Source of the DNA: JAJPJE01 sp963848375
Lineage (GTDB): Bacteria; Acidobacteriota; Terriglobia; Terriglobales; Acidobacteriaceae
Assembly (NCBI GenBank): GCA_963848375.1
Contig: CAWKDK010000029.1
Coordinates: 197,156-261,155, forward strand
Direction: 5' to 3'
DNA length: 64,000 nucleotides
A model generated the notes under the pieces. The model was given only the letters and a program-made list of their open reading frames with translations, had not been told where the DNA came from and did not search any database. The translations under genes were made by a program, and so were the position numbers. This document shows, piece by piece, positions 1 to 7,430 of this stretch (within the stretch, counting starts at the first letter, position 1; every line of letters begins with the position of its first letter).

Positions 1-50
1 TGTCATCACGAGCGCAGCGAGGGATATGCACTTCCTTTTATGTGGGACGA
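1..50. repeat. dispersed TGTCAT..GAGCG repeat
   Basis: The window opens inside a dispersed element beginning TGTCATCACGAGCGCAGCGA and running on to a GTGGGAC motif. Near-identical starts occur at 2780 and 2860, and related CATTCCGAGCG versions at 5286 and 7730. The family is intergenic and carries no open frame. Its left end may lie outside the window. Confidence 0.6.
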
Positions 51-165
51 ACACCTTGCTGGGCAAGTCGCCGTCTTGCCCCGTTCCTTCCTTTGTGATA
101 TCTGAATACACTCCACGGACAGGATCTCGCGCTGGGGCGCGCAACCGGGGCGGAAAGGAATCGTC

Positions 166-1074
166 GTGAGCGGCAGCGTAATGAATTCGGCGGCAGTTTT
201 GGCTTTCGTCGCAATACCGAGCACAGTGATCTGGTCGTATCTCGTCTTTTGGACGGTGTTCGCAATCGGTCTGGTCACGATGTTTCTTCGCGGAGACTGG
301 CAAAAGGCGCGAGGACTCGACAAGCTGATTCTCTTCGGACCGCTTTTCTACGCGGCGCCAATCGCGGCCTTCGGCACCGAACATTTCACGTTGGCGAAGA
401 TCATTGCGTCGATCGTTCCCGCGTTTATTCCGTGGCACATGTTTTGGACGTACTTCGTTGGCGCGTGTTTTATCGCAGCTGGGCTCAGCCTGGTGACGAA
501 AATTCAGGCACGTCTCGCGGCGAGTTTACTTGCCTTAACGTTTTTTCTTTTCGTCGTGCTGATGGACGCACCAGGTTTGGCGCGGAATCCGCAGAACCGG
601 TTTGCTCTGGCGCTCATGCTGCGGGAACTGGCCTTCTGCGGTGGCCCGCTGGCGCTGGCCGCCAGCCTCTCCGGCGAGGGGCGCGGCTCGCGCGTCTTTG
701 CGACCATCGCGCGCTACTTCGTCGCCATTCCCGTGCTGGCCTACAGCATCCAGCAATTCATGCACGGCGATCATGTTCCCGGCGTTCCGCTCGAACCGCT
801 GACTCCGACGTGGATCTTAGGACACGCCATTTGGACCTACGTGGCGGCCGTGGGTTATGCGATCGGGGGAGTCCTGCTGCTGATCAGCAAGAAAACCCGC
901 GCCGCGGCTACGTGGGTCGGGCTGACCGTGCTCTTCGTGGAGATTGTCGTCTATGTGCCCATTGCGATCGTGGAACGCGCCAGCCTCGACAAGGGCTTGA
1001 ACTATTTCGCGGATACGCTGATGTTCTGCGGCACCGTTCTTCTTCTCGCCGGAGCCATGCCGCGCGAAGAGTAG
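166..1074 (+). CDS. multi-pass membrane protein, function unknown
   Basis: Predicted 302-residue integral membrane protein. About eight hydrophobic segments alternate with short charged loops, and the second half (from about residue 180) loosely repeats the spacing of the first, as in DoxX-like membrane families. The start is a GTG preceded by a GGAAAGGA ribosome binding site at about 152-159. No catalytic motif was recognised. It is followed by a degenerate CCACTAAC repeat and then a secreted protein on the same strand. Function is not assigned; a DoxX-like or quinone-interacting role is only a guess. Confidence 0.7.
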   Translation: MSGSVMNSAAVLAFVAIPSTVIWSYLVFWTVFAIGLVTMFLRGDWQKARGLDKLILFGPLFYAAPIAAFGTEHFTLAKIIASIVPAFIPWHMFWTYFVGACFIAAGLSLVTKIQARLAASLLALTFFLFVVLMDAPGLARNPQNRFALALMLRELAFCGGPLALAASLSGEGRGSRVFATIARYFVAIPVLAYSIQQFMHGDHVPGVPLEPLTPTWILGHAIWTYVAAVGYAIGGVLLLISKKTRAAATWVGLTVLFVEIVVYVPIAIVERASLDKGLNYFADTLMFCGTVLLLAGAMPREE

Positions 1075-1098
1075 CAAGCTTGTGCCTCTTGCCTTTAC

Positions 1099-1130
1099 TA
1101 ACGACTGACCACTAACCGCTGGCCACTTTC
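1099..1130. repeat. degenerate ACTAACCACT repeat
   Basis: Short near-tandem run of ACTAACGACTGACCACTAAC type followed by CGCTGGCCACT. The same degenerate motif recurs at 1972-2003 and, inverted, at 27415-27445. It is non-coding here. Confidence 0.5.
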
Positions 1131-1148
1131 AACCATCTCATTCGAGAC

Positions 1149-1994
1149 ATGGAGAAAGTGACCCTACGCACCATCATCACGTTGTGCGTGCTACTCGGCT
1201 TGTCCCTGGCCGCTGCGCACGCGGCTGTGCTGAAGCCGGAAATGTCGGCCGCCTTCGATCAGTATGTTCGGGTCACCGAAGACCTGCAGGCCAGCGATCT
1301 GCGCCGGGATCGCTTCTTCATCATCGACCGCCTTCCCGACGCACGCCGTCAGGAAATGTACGCGAAGCTTCGACGTGGTGAAATCTACATCGAGCAGCTT
1401 CAGACCAAGGACGACGGCAAGCCGATCCGCATCCCGGACGGCATGGTGCACCATTGGGCGGGCGTGATGTTCGTTCCCGGCGCCACTCTCGCGCAGGTGG
1501 CGGCCGTGCTGCAGGACTACGATCACCACAAGGACATCTATGCGCCCGACGTTCGCCAATCGAAGCTCCTCGAACGCGAAGTAGACGAGGCCCGCATCTA
1601 TTATCAGCTCTATCGTAAGGCGACGGTCACCGTCGTAATCAATGCTAACTTCGATGCACACTTCGCCAACGACGGGCCCACGCGCGGGCTGAGCCGCTCC
1701 TATTCCACGCGCATGGCCGAGGTAGAGAATCCCGACACGCCGAAGCAGCGCGAGCTCCCAGTTGGCAACGACCACGGCTATCTCTGGCGGTTGGACACCT
1801 ACTGGCGCATTGAGGAGAAGGACGGAGGCGCGTACGTACAGCTCGAATCGATCGCGCTCACCCGCAACATCCCACTCATCTTCGCGTGGCTGGTCAATCC
1901 CCTGACGAAGAGCCTCCCACGCGCGGTGATCTCCAATCTTCTCGCCGCCACGCGCAAAGCCGTCATCAGCCGCGAACTAGCCACGAGCCACTAA
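1149..1994 (+). CDS. secreted SRPBCC/START-like protein
   Basis: Predicted 281-residue exported protein. An N-terminal hydrophobic stretch ending in AAAHA (about residues 7-25) is a signal peptide. The rest is soluble and mixed alpha/beta, with a pattern (hydrophobic strand, 'WxxVMFVPGATLAQV' helix, YWRIEEKDGGAYVQLESIAL strands) typical of the START/polyketide-cyclase ligand-binding fold that acidobacterial genomes encode in exported form. No catalytic residues are evident. The last residues (ELATSH) are encoded by the same degenerate CCACTA repeat found between genes elsewhere in the window, so the 3' end may have been extended by repeat sequence. Function is inferred from fold impression only. 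Confidence 0.75.
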   Translation: MEKVTLRTIITLCVLLGLSLAAAHAAVLKPEMSAAFDQYVRVTEDLQASDLRRDRFFIIDRLPDARRQEMYAKLRRGEIYIEQLQTKDDGKPIRIPDGMVHHWAGVMFVPGATLAQVAAVLQDYDHHKDIYAPDVRQSKLLEREVDEARIYYQLYRKATVTVVINANFDAHFANDGPTRGLSRSYSTRMAEVENPDTPKQRELPVGNDHGYLWRLDTYWRIEEKDGGAYVQLESIALTRNIPLIFAWLVNPLTKSLPRAVISNLLAATRKAVISRELATSH

Positions 1995-2003
1995 TCACTA
2001 GAT
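1972..2003. repeat. degenerate ACTAGCCACTAATCACT repeat
   Basis: Second copy of the degenerate CCACTA motif. It covers the last codons and stop of the preceding gene and the first bases after it. Confidence 0.5.
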
Positions 2004-2040
2004 ACTGTGAAGAACCGCGCTCAGGTTCTATTCTGGATAT

Positions 2041-2775
2041 GTGATCGCGCCTCCACAACCAGTGGGTGCCCCACCCTATCGCCGTCCTTTGGCGAAGGGT
2101 GGGATCAGAAAGCATTTCCTCCGGCTCCTGCTTCGGCTGCTTCTCGCCGTCGTGTTGATGGTCTGGTCGTTGGCCGCGCTGCTTCTGGTTGCCGCTCGGT
2201 GGATCGATCCACCAACCACGGCGGTGCACATCGAGCGTCGCGTCCAGTCATGGATTCACGGCACGCCGTATCAGGAGCGGTACAAGTTCGTTCCGCTCAG
2301 CCAGATCTCGCCTGATCTTCAGCATGCAGTCATCGCCGCGGAAGATGCGCGCTTCTATCAGCATCACGGGTTCGATTGGCACCAAATACAGATCGCAGCG
2401 GAAGAGGATATGGAAGGAGAGCGCACGCGCGGAGCTTCCACGCTCACGCAGCAACTCGTAAAGAATCTTTTTTTTGGAACGAGCCGCTCGATCGTTCGGA
2501 AGGGCGCTGAGTTCACGCTGGTGCCGGTCGCCGAGTTCGTGCTGGGCAAGCGGCGGATCCTGGAGATCTACCTCAACGTGGTCGAGTGGGGTCCGGGCAT
2601 TTATGGGGCGGAGCCGGCGTGCCGTTATTACGACCGAACCTCCGCGCGGAATATCGGCAGGGAGCAGTCAGCACAACTGGCGGCGATTCTGCCTGCTCCG
2701 CTGAAACGGCGTCCAGAACGCATGACCCGCTACAGCGCGATCATCCTGAATCGGATGCGCCAGATGGGCTGGTGA
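2041..2775 (+). CDS. mtgA: monofunctional peptidoglycan transglycosylase
   Basis: MtgA polymerises lipid II into glycan strands at the outer face of the inner membrane. Of about 244 residues, a single membrane anchor lies near 27-52 and is followed by the GT51 domain. The family signatures are visible: AVIAAEDARFYQHHGFD with the catalytic Glu, RGASTLTQQLVKNLFF, and the LGKRRILEIYLNVVEWG block. No transpeptidase domain follows, so it is the monofunctional form. The start is unclear: a GTG at 2041, a GTG at 2062 and a TTG at 2089 are in frame, and the residues between them are encoded by a palindromic repeat (2064-2103) of the family seen throughout the window. At least the anchor onward is secure. 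Confidence 0.9.
   Translation: MIAPPQPVGAPPYRRPLAKGGIRKHFLRLLLRLLLAVVLMVWSLAALLLVAARWIDPPTTAVHIERRVQSWIHGTPYQERYKFVPLSQISPDLQHAVIAAEDARFYQHHGFDWHQIQIAAEEDMEGERTRGASTLTQQLVKNLFFGTSRSIVRKGAEFTLVPVAEFVLGKRRILEIYLNVVEWGPGIYGAEPACRYYDRTSARNIGREQSAQLAAILPAPLKRRPERMTRYSAIILNRMRQMGW
2064..2103 (-). repeat. REP-like palindrome inside the mtgA 5' end
   Basis: Hairpin with arms CCCACCCT/AGGGTGGG plus an inner CGCC/GGCG and an AAAGGAC loop on the minus strand, ending in the family tail GGGGCACCC. It lies in frame within the first codons of mtgA, where it encodes residues of the GAPPYRRPLAKGG type. Confidence 0.75.
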
Positions 2776-2779
2776 TTTT

Positions 2780-2900
2780 TTGTCATCACGAGCGCGTTTT
2801 GCGCGCGAGGGATCTGCATTTGCTTTTGTGGGACAGGCAATCCTGCCTGTCGTTTTTGTTGTCATCACGAGCGCGTATCGCGCGCGAGGGATCTGCATCC
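2780..2900. repeat. two TGTCATCACGAGCG repeats with a palindromic spacer
   Basis: Two direct copies start at 2780 and 2860, each TGTCATCACGAGCGCG followed by a GCGCG hairpin and GAGGGATCTGCAT. Between them is a GTGGGACAGGCAATCCTGCC palindrome (about 2829-2853). No gene lies in the interval between mtgA and the reductase gene. Confidence 0.7.
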
Positions 2901-2916
2901 CCGGACCGGTCCGAGG

Positions 2917-3483
2917 TCACTGTTTCAAGTAACGAAGCGCAACACATCCTGATTTAAGAGTCTGTGACTCAACAAGTTTTAATGGCAATTTCTGCGGCAG
3001 GCTAACACCTTCAAACAACCGTCTCCCTTCTCCTAAAACGATCGGGTGAACCACAAAACGATATTCATCAATCAGGCCAAGCTCTACAAGTTGTAAAGGA
3101 ATGGTTACACCACCGGTAAGAATATTTTTGCCTTGTTCCTGTTTCAATTTAAGTATTTCGTCGCGAAGGTTCGTACGAACAATTCTCGTCTTTCCATCTT
3201 CAGTGCCAGGGCTGTCTAATGATCGTGAGAAGACAATAATTTTGTTGATGGCATCAAATGCCTGGGCAAATTCGATGTCTGCTTTTGTCTGCCCGGAAGG
3301 GTTTTTCGCCACATCGGGCCAATAAGGAACCATCAATTGATAAGTTTTACGCCCGTAGAGGAATGTGTCAGCCTCTCGCGTGAGGTGCGTAAAATACTCA
3401 AGCGTTTCTTCATCGGCATTGAATTTGGTATGGTCGCAGCAGCCATCCAGGGTGATGTTGATGGCGAAGATTACATTTCTCAT
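2917..3483 (-). CDS. dihydrofolate reductase-like (RibD C-terminal domain) protein
   Basis: 188-residue single-domain protein of the RibD C-terminal/DHFR-like family, which are NADPH-dependent reductases of mostly unknown substrate. Typical signatures are an N-terminal strand NVIFAINITLDGCCDH, the 'FLYGRKTYQLM' motif, the IVFSRSL strand and the ILTGGVTIPLQLVELGLID block. Base composition is visibly more AT-rich than its neighbours and the protein is lysine-rich, resembling Bacteroidota homologues, so acquisition by transfer is likely. It sits between the paired TGTCAT repeats and a rhomboid gene only 16 bases away on the same strand. It is probably a general reductase and not part of riboflavin synthesis, since no deaminase domain or rib genes are nearby. 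Confidence 0.85.
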   Translation of the reverse strand: MRNVIFAINITLDGCCDHTKFNADEETLEYFTHLTREADTFLYGRKTYQLMVPYWPDVAKNPSGQTKADIEFAQAFDAINKIIVFSRSLDSPGTEDGKTRIVRTNLRDEILKLKQEQGKNILTGGVTIPLQLVELGLIDEYRFVVHPIVLGEGRRLFEGVSLPQKLPLKLVESQTLKSGCVALRYLKQ

Positions 3484-3499
3484 TGTCTCGCCTCGGTAC

Positions 3500-4168
3500 T
3501 CACGCGCTCAATTGTTGTTCCGCAATACGGCGGGAATCTGTGAACCATTTGGCTGTTACAGCTCCGAAAATGAAGCCACCCACGTGCGCCAGGTAAGCAA
3601 CGCCGCCCGTCTGAACATTCGCTACCGCGCCTGCATTGACCAGCTGAATCAGGAACCACACTACGATCAAAAGCGCAGCCGGGATGACGGTTATACGCAC
3701 GAAAATAAATATCACCAGCAGTGAACGCATCCGATCGCGAGGATAGATCACGAGAAACGCGCCCATCACGGCCGCGATCGCGCCGCTTGCGCCCAGGTTC
3801 GGTACATTGGAACTGGGACTCGCCAGAACTTGCGCCAGCATCGCCACGAATCCGCCGGCAAGATAGAACACAGCGTAGCGCGCCGGATTCATAGCGTCTT
3901 CGACTTCTGGGCCGAATGCCCACAAGAACACCATGTTGCCGATGATGTGCGACCAACTGCCATGCAGGAACATGGCAGTCAGAATGGTGATCCAGTGGTG
4001 ACCGCCGAGGATCTGTGAGGGAACCGCGGCCCAGTTCAAGACGAACGCGTCCCCACGCATGAGTTCCATTACAAATGCACAGACATTGATCAATACAATC
4101 AAGGCCGTTACGACAGGGAAATGTCTCGGCCGTCGCGAAGCATCCGATAAAGGGACTACAGTTCCCAT
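3500..4168 (-). CDS. rhomboid family intramembrane serine protease
   Basis: 222-residue polytopic membrane protease that cleaves transmembrane substrates within the bilayer. Six hydrophobic segments are visible. The catalytic dyad is Ser128 in the GASGA motif and His195 in LAHVGGF. The oxyanion-site residues lie in HGSWSHIIGN (His69, His74, Asn78), and the WAFGPEVED loop is also typical of bacterial rhomboids. The chosen ATG at 4168 has a GGAGAGG ribosome binding site just upstream. The longer frame to 4342 would add an unrelated N-terminus read through the downstream repeat and is rejected. Confidence 0.92.
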   Translation of the reverse strand: MGTVVPLSDASRRPRHFPVVTALIVLINVCAFVMELMRGDAFVLNWAAVPSQILGGHHWITILTAMFLHGSWSHIIGNMVFLWAFGPEVEDAMNPARYAVFYLAGGFVAMLAQVLASPSSNVPNLGASGAIAAVMGAFLVIYPRDRMRSLLVIFIFVRITVIPAALLIVVWFLIQLVNAGAVANVQTGGVAYLAHVGGFIFGAVTAKWFTDSRRIAEQQLSA

Positions 4169-4262
4169 GGCGATCCTCTCCGTTATTTCGTGCGCGGAAT
4201 TATATCTACGGATTGGCCCGCGGCGCTTACCAAATCTAGCTGCAAGACAGACTAACTGAATT

Positions 4263-4334
4263 GACACGCAGAGGACGCTGAGGGCGCAGAGGATTCGAGT
4301 CCCACCTCGCCAAAGCGGGCGAGATGGTGCACCC
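4263..4334. repeat. CGCAGAGGACGC repeat followed by a REP-like palindrome
   Basis: A near-tandem 'acGCAGAGGACgcTGAGGgcGCAGAGG' stretch (4265-4291), related to the CACAGAGGACACAGAGG stretch at 35616, is followed by a palindrome at 4301-4334 (CTCGCC/GGCGAG stem, tail ending GCACCC). The palindrome lies five bases beyond the stop of the next minus-strand gene and could act as its transcript end. Confidence 0.6.
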
Positions 4335-4338
4335 GAGA

Positions 4339-5166
4339 TCAATTTTCGTTGGTGTCCGGCTCGTTCTCTGGACGCACCGGCGAGACGACCTTGTATCCCT
4401 TGGGCAATTGGAACAGGCTGGGATCGGGCTCCGCCGTCGAGATATCCGTGGCGCGAAATGTCTGCTTGCCCAGGCGCGGGTCCGTGCGGATCGAAAGAAG
4501 ATTGATTCCCAACTGCGGCGAATACCAGGATTCGTGTTCCACGGTCATGGGCGCATCGTTGCCGAACACGCCCGGGTTGTAAGTGACGCGGTCGCGTGTT
4601 CCCACGGTTTCCACACCTTCAATCGACTGCTTGCCCAGATCCTCATGTTCGCCGTTGCCCATGCCGTTCGGCAATGGACCGGGCTTGGGACTCACCGGCG
4701 TGAAATTCATCTCGGTGGTGGCGTCGTAGGGGAGTCGCACGCACCGGTGGCGGTTGTCCTGGAAGCAGTTAAAGACGGCATGCGCGTTCGGATCGGCGTA
4801 TTGCAGCGTGGTCACGTGAGGCACGTATTTTTCGGTCCTCGGCACAAGAAGAACGCGTTCCTGGAAGATGCGTCCCTGCGAATCGCGATAGATGTGCCGC
4901 TGATTGATGAACGTGATGGTGTTGCCGTCGGAGAGCGTCTTTACCCATTCGGTGTGCAGCGTGAGCGAGAAGGGCGCGTGCATTTTGGGAGGGATAAAGA
5001 TGCTCTGCAGAATCTCGGTCGTACCACCGTCCTCTTGATAGACAGGCTGCTGTTGTTGTTGTGGCTGAGATTGTCCGGCTGCGGCGCCACCTCCGGCACC
5101 CTGCGCGAAGAGGCTGACGCAAAACGCGAGCGAGAAAGAGAGATACACGAAACGAGACACGGGCAC
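4339..5166 (-). CDS. secreted hypothetical protein, Gln-rich N-terminus
   Basis: 275-residue exported protein. Residues 1-22 are a signal peptide ending FAQG, followed by a low-complexity Gly/Ala and Gln-rich linker (about 23-42). The mature region carries repeated short beta strands (TLHTEWVKTLSDGNTITF, HIYRDSQGRIFQERVLLVP) and two cysteines close together (CFQDNRHRC), possibly a disulphide. This layout is common among uncharacterised acidobacterial envelope proteins. No enzyme motif was recognised. The first ATG after the upstream gap is used. Confidence 0.7.
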   Translation of the reverse strand: MPVSRFVYLSFSLAFCVSLFAQGAGGGAAAGQSQPQQQQQPVYQEDGGTTEILQSIFIPPKMHAPFSLTLHTEWVKTLSDGNTITFINQRHIYRDSQGRIFQERVLLVPRTEKYVPHVTTLQYADPNAHAVFNCFQDNRHRCVRLPYDATTEMNFTPVSPKPGPLPNGMGNGEHEDLGKQSIEGVETVGTRDRVTYNPGVFGNDAPMTVEHESWYSPQLGINLLSIRTDPRLGKQTFRATDISTAEPDPSLFQLPKGYKVVSPVRPENEPDTNEN

Positions 5167-5285
5167 CTCCGCAGAGGCCGGTAATTATGGCACAAGTTCC
5201 CGGACTACGCTGGACGAACCCACGTTTGGTTGTGCGTACGAAATATGGAGGCAATACGATATTCGCGTCGCACGTTGATCCCACT

Positions 5286-5365
5286 GTCATTTCGAGCGAC
5301 GGTCCGCAGCGGGTTGGCGATCCCGAAGTTGGATCGCGCGGACTGGAGTCGAGGGACCTCTGTTA
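5286..5365. repeat. long TGTCATTTCGAGCG element, copy 1
   Basis: About 80 bases: TGTCATTTCGAGCGACGGTC start, nested arms GTCCGC..GCGGAC and GCGATCC..GGATCGC, end GAGTCGAGGGACCT. A near-copy in the same orientation lies at 7730-7810, so the two bracket the DUF4238 and transposase genes as direct repeats 2.4 kb apart. Confidence 0.75.
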
Positions 5366-5408
5366 TGCGTCAGCCCATAACGGTGTCTGGCTTTAGGGAC
5401 CGAAGCTT

Positions 5409-5450
5409 GGTGCCCCAGGTTCGCGTCCTTCGGTTGGACGCTAACCTGGG
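5409..5450 (-). repeat. REP palindrome (CCCAGGTT type), left member of a pair
   Basis: The plus strand reads GGTGC, then CCCAGGTT..AACCTGGG arms enclosing GCGTCC/GGACGC. On the minus strand this is the hairpin followed by the conserved GGGGCACC tail. It pairs with the inverted copy at 5498 to form a REPIN-like doublet with tails facing outward. Confidence 0.85.
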
Positions 5451-5497
5451 AGCAGAAATGTCCTACCCTGAAACCTCGGGTGACTGATCATGTACTC

Positions 5498-5534
5498 CCC
5501 CAGGTTAGCCAAAAGAGGGCGAACCTGGGGCAGC
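5498..5534 (+). repeat. REP palindrome (CCCAGGTT type), right member of a pair
   Basis: Arms CCCCAGGTT..AACCTGGGG with inner GCC/GGC and the AAAAGAG loop, tail CTGGGGCAGCC (one change from GCACC). It is inverted relative to the copy at 5409, with a 47-base spacer. It ends 10 bases past the stop of the DUF4238 gene on the minus strand and may form its transcript end. Confidence 0.85.
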
Positions 5535-5544
5535 CCGGGGGTGA

Positions 5545-6531
5545 CTAAAGCAAGCGGGTCCGAAAGACATCAGCCGCAGATGGCAGATCTGCTGAAAGGA
5601 ACGCGTTTTTGCCGAACTTCACAGAGCTGCCGAAATCGTTCACAAGTTCGGAAATAGCTTTGGACTTTACTGGGGAGTAGATGTGCTGAAACGCGAACCC
5701 CGCTATTAACTCATTCACGCGCCGGACGTCGTTCGGCGACACTGTGCGTCGATCGTGCCCCCGGTACCCCATAGCGAGGCAGAGCCTTGGGTTCAATGGG
5801 AAAAAGACTCTGACCCCGGGATAACCAAAACCAAACCCAGGGGCGAGTTCTTGATGGTCTTGGCCTGCCGGCAGTCCCGTAGCAACGGGGCAGTCAGAAG
5901 TGATGAATTCTGCGCCGTCGGGCGCGTCCCAAAACTGCCACGGCTTGTTAAAAATCACTTGTGCGGTATGCTCGCCGCTTTCGACGAAGCTGCGCAGAAA
6001 TGCGTTCTTGCCCTCTGTCCAATCCTCGCTCTTTGCGGCAATGTTGAGAGCGGCATCATGGATTTCCTGCACCGAGACGGCCCTAGATGCTGCCTTTGAA
6101 TATCGCTCGGATAGTGTCTTTACTAAAGTCTCGTCAGAGAATGTCTGGGGCAGCTCTTGGCAGCTTTTCTTATAGAGATCGATGGATGCGTCTCGTTTCG
6201 CCTTTGATCGTGCAAAGAGAAGCCCCGCGTACAGAGCTATTACAGATCGTGATTGCTGATCCCAGCAGAAACATCGGTGGCGCAAGAGCGGAAAGAGCTC
6301 GTGAGCCGTGTATTCAAATTCGGCAAGGCTGTTTTCTAACGACTCGTCAATCGATCCATCTGGTCTGACGAATGCGAAGTAACCGTTCTCTACGCCTTCT
6401 GCTTTAGGGGCAGCTCGGCGCGGTTGTTTGCCCTTTTCGTAAACGAAGAATCGTCCAGTTTCGTCGCGCGCCTTCTTCTTTATGGCGAATTGCTCCAAAT
6501 AGGCCTTCGGGATTATGTGTGACCCGATCAT
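5545..6531 (-). CDS. DUF4238-family protein
   Basis: 328-residue protein resembling the DUF4238 family. The diagnostic start is present (SHIIPKAYLEQFAI, equivalent to the family's HxxPxxYLxxF), and later blocks such as FITSDCPV and VRVFFPLNPRLCLAMGY are conserved in that family. DUF4238 proteins have no established function and are usually strain-variable. The ATG at 6531 is preceded by an AGAGG site; extending upstream would run through a REP palindrome. The gene is enclosed by REP doublets, sits immediately downstream of a REP-associated transposase on the same strand, and is bracketed by long direct repeats. It is best read as accessory cargo; a defence role is speculation. Confidence 0.85.
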   Translation of the reverse strand: MIGSHIIPKAYLEQFAIKKKARDETGRFFVYEKGKQPRRAAPKAEGVENGYFAFVRPDGSIDESLENSLAEFEYTAHELFPLLRHRCFCWDQQSRSVIALYAGLLFARSKAKRDASIDLYKKSCQELPQTFSDETLVKTLSERYSKAASRAVSVQEIHDAALNIAAKSEDWTEGKNAFLRSFVESGEHTAQVIFNKPWQFWDAPDGAEFITSDCPVATGLPAGQDHQELAPGFGFGYPGVRVFFPLNPRLCLAMGYRGHDRRTVSPNDVRRVNELIAGFAFQHIYSPVKSKAISELVNDFGSSVKFGKNAFLSADLPSAADVFRTRLL

Positions 6532-6552
6532 CTTAACCTCTGACAAGAGTCT

Positions 6553-6594
6553 GGTGCTCCAGGTTCGCGTCCCTCGGTTGGACGCTAACCTGGG
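6553..6594 (-). repeat. REP palindrome at the 3' end of the transposase gene
   Basis: GGTGC followed by CCAGGTT/AACCTGG arms with an inner GCGTCC/GGACGC pair and one internal C/T mismatch. The transposase stop codon (TAG, 6585-6587) and its last two codons lie inside the right arm. Confidence 0.88.
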
Positions 6595-7136
6595 ATGAGA
6601 AATGTTCTCACCGGTCCACCTGTGAGTTTCGTCTCGCGATCGCGTGCTGTCCACTCCGACTCGATCTCCACCACGCCGTTCTCCCGCAGCGCATAGTGAC
6701 GAAAACTGCTCCACTTCCAATCACTGGGTTCTTTCACTAGTCCACGTTTCACCGGATTCCGATGCAGGTATCGCAGCTTGACCGCGAACTCCTCTGCGTC
6801 TCTAACATTCCTGTCGTAGTAACGCTTTTGCCAGAAAGATTTCGGTTCCACCGCTCCTCTTCGACTCCGAACTCGCTTCGCAAACGATAACTTCAGGTAG
6901 TGGATCGCATTGGCCAGCGTCTCGTTTGCGGGCTCACTCAGGAGCAGGTGTACATGCTCGGGCATGACCACATATCCGTAAATGCACATGGAAAATCGGC
7001 GGCGCATCCGTTCGAGACAGAGCACGAAGAGATCGTAATCTTCGGCGCAAGAGAAATTTGGCTGGCGACGATAACAACTGAATGTAACGAAGTGAGACTG
7101 TCCGGATTGATGGAAGCGCCGGAGATCGCGGGTCAC
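6585..7136 (-). CDS. REP-associated tyrosine transposase (RAYT, Y1_Tnp family)
   Basis: 183-residue HUH-type single-strand transposase of the IS200/IS605-related Y1 family. RAYTs bind and cut REP hairpins to mobilise them. The HUH pair is His61/His63 in MPEHVHLLL, the catalytic Tyr is Tyr106 or Tyr107 in the QKRYYDRNV motif, and the YLHRNPVKRGLV and 'DWKWSSFRHY' blocks are diagnostic. The start is GTG at 7136. The gene is flanked by inverted REP palindromes at 6553-6594 and 7183-7221 with their conserved GGTGC tails pointing outward, and its stop codon lies within one of them. This is the classical RAYT plus cognate-REP arrangement. All catalytic motifs look intact, so it may be active. Confidence 0.95.
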   Translation of the reverse strand: MTRDLRRFHQSGQSHFVTFSCYRRQPNFSCAEDYDLFVLCLERMRRRFSMCIYGYVVMPEHVHLLLSEPANETLANAIHYLKLSFAKRVRSRRGAVEPKSFWQKRYYDRNVRDAEEFAVKLRYLHRNPVKRGLVKEPSDWKWSSFRHYALRENGVVEIESEWTARDRETKLTGGPVRTFLIPG

Positions 7137-7182
7137 GGACGAAAATTACACCGCTTCGGAGTAGACACGCAGTGACGTACAT

Positions 7183-7221
7183 CCCCAGGTTAGCCCAAAA
7201 GAGGGGCGAACCTGGGGCACC
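7183..7221 (+). repeat. REP palindrome upstream of the transposase gene
   Basis: CCCCAGGTT..AACCTGGGG arms with GCCC/GGGGC and an AAAAGA loop, tail GGGGCACCA. It is inverted relative to the copy at 6553. Confidence 0.88.
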
Positions 7222-7382
7222 AAAGCTGGCGAATCCGTCCACTCATCACACCCTCATGTTCGCAATGTCACACACCGTGACTATCGCGCAATCTTGTCAA
7301 GCCCCCTAATTGCGTAACTCGCTCGCAGCACGAGACTTCCGCGTGTCATGTTTCCCCTCAAAATCTGCTATGCTGGATATAG

Positions 7383-7430
7383 AAGCTCGGAATTGAGGCG
7401 ATCACCGCCTTTTTCCGGGCTTTTTGCTTT
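7383..7430 (+). terminator. long hairpin with U-tract, possible terminator or small RNA
   Basis: Ten-base outer stem AAGCTCGGAA/TTCCGGGCTT (one G-T pair), then an inner AGGCG/CGCCT stem, followed by TTTGCTTTT. A TATGCT hexamer lies about ten bases upstream. No gene ends just before it on the plus strand, so it could terminate a very short transcript. Confidence 0.5.

Larger units (their letters stand above)
5167..5544. other. gene-free, repeat-rich interval
   Basis: No credible gene. The stretch holds one copy of the long TGTCATTTCGAGCG element (5286-5365) and an inverted pair of REP palindromes (5409-5450 and 5498-5534) that mark the left side of the DUF4238/RAYT patch. Confidence 0.7.
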
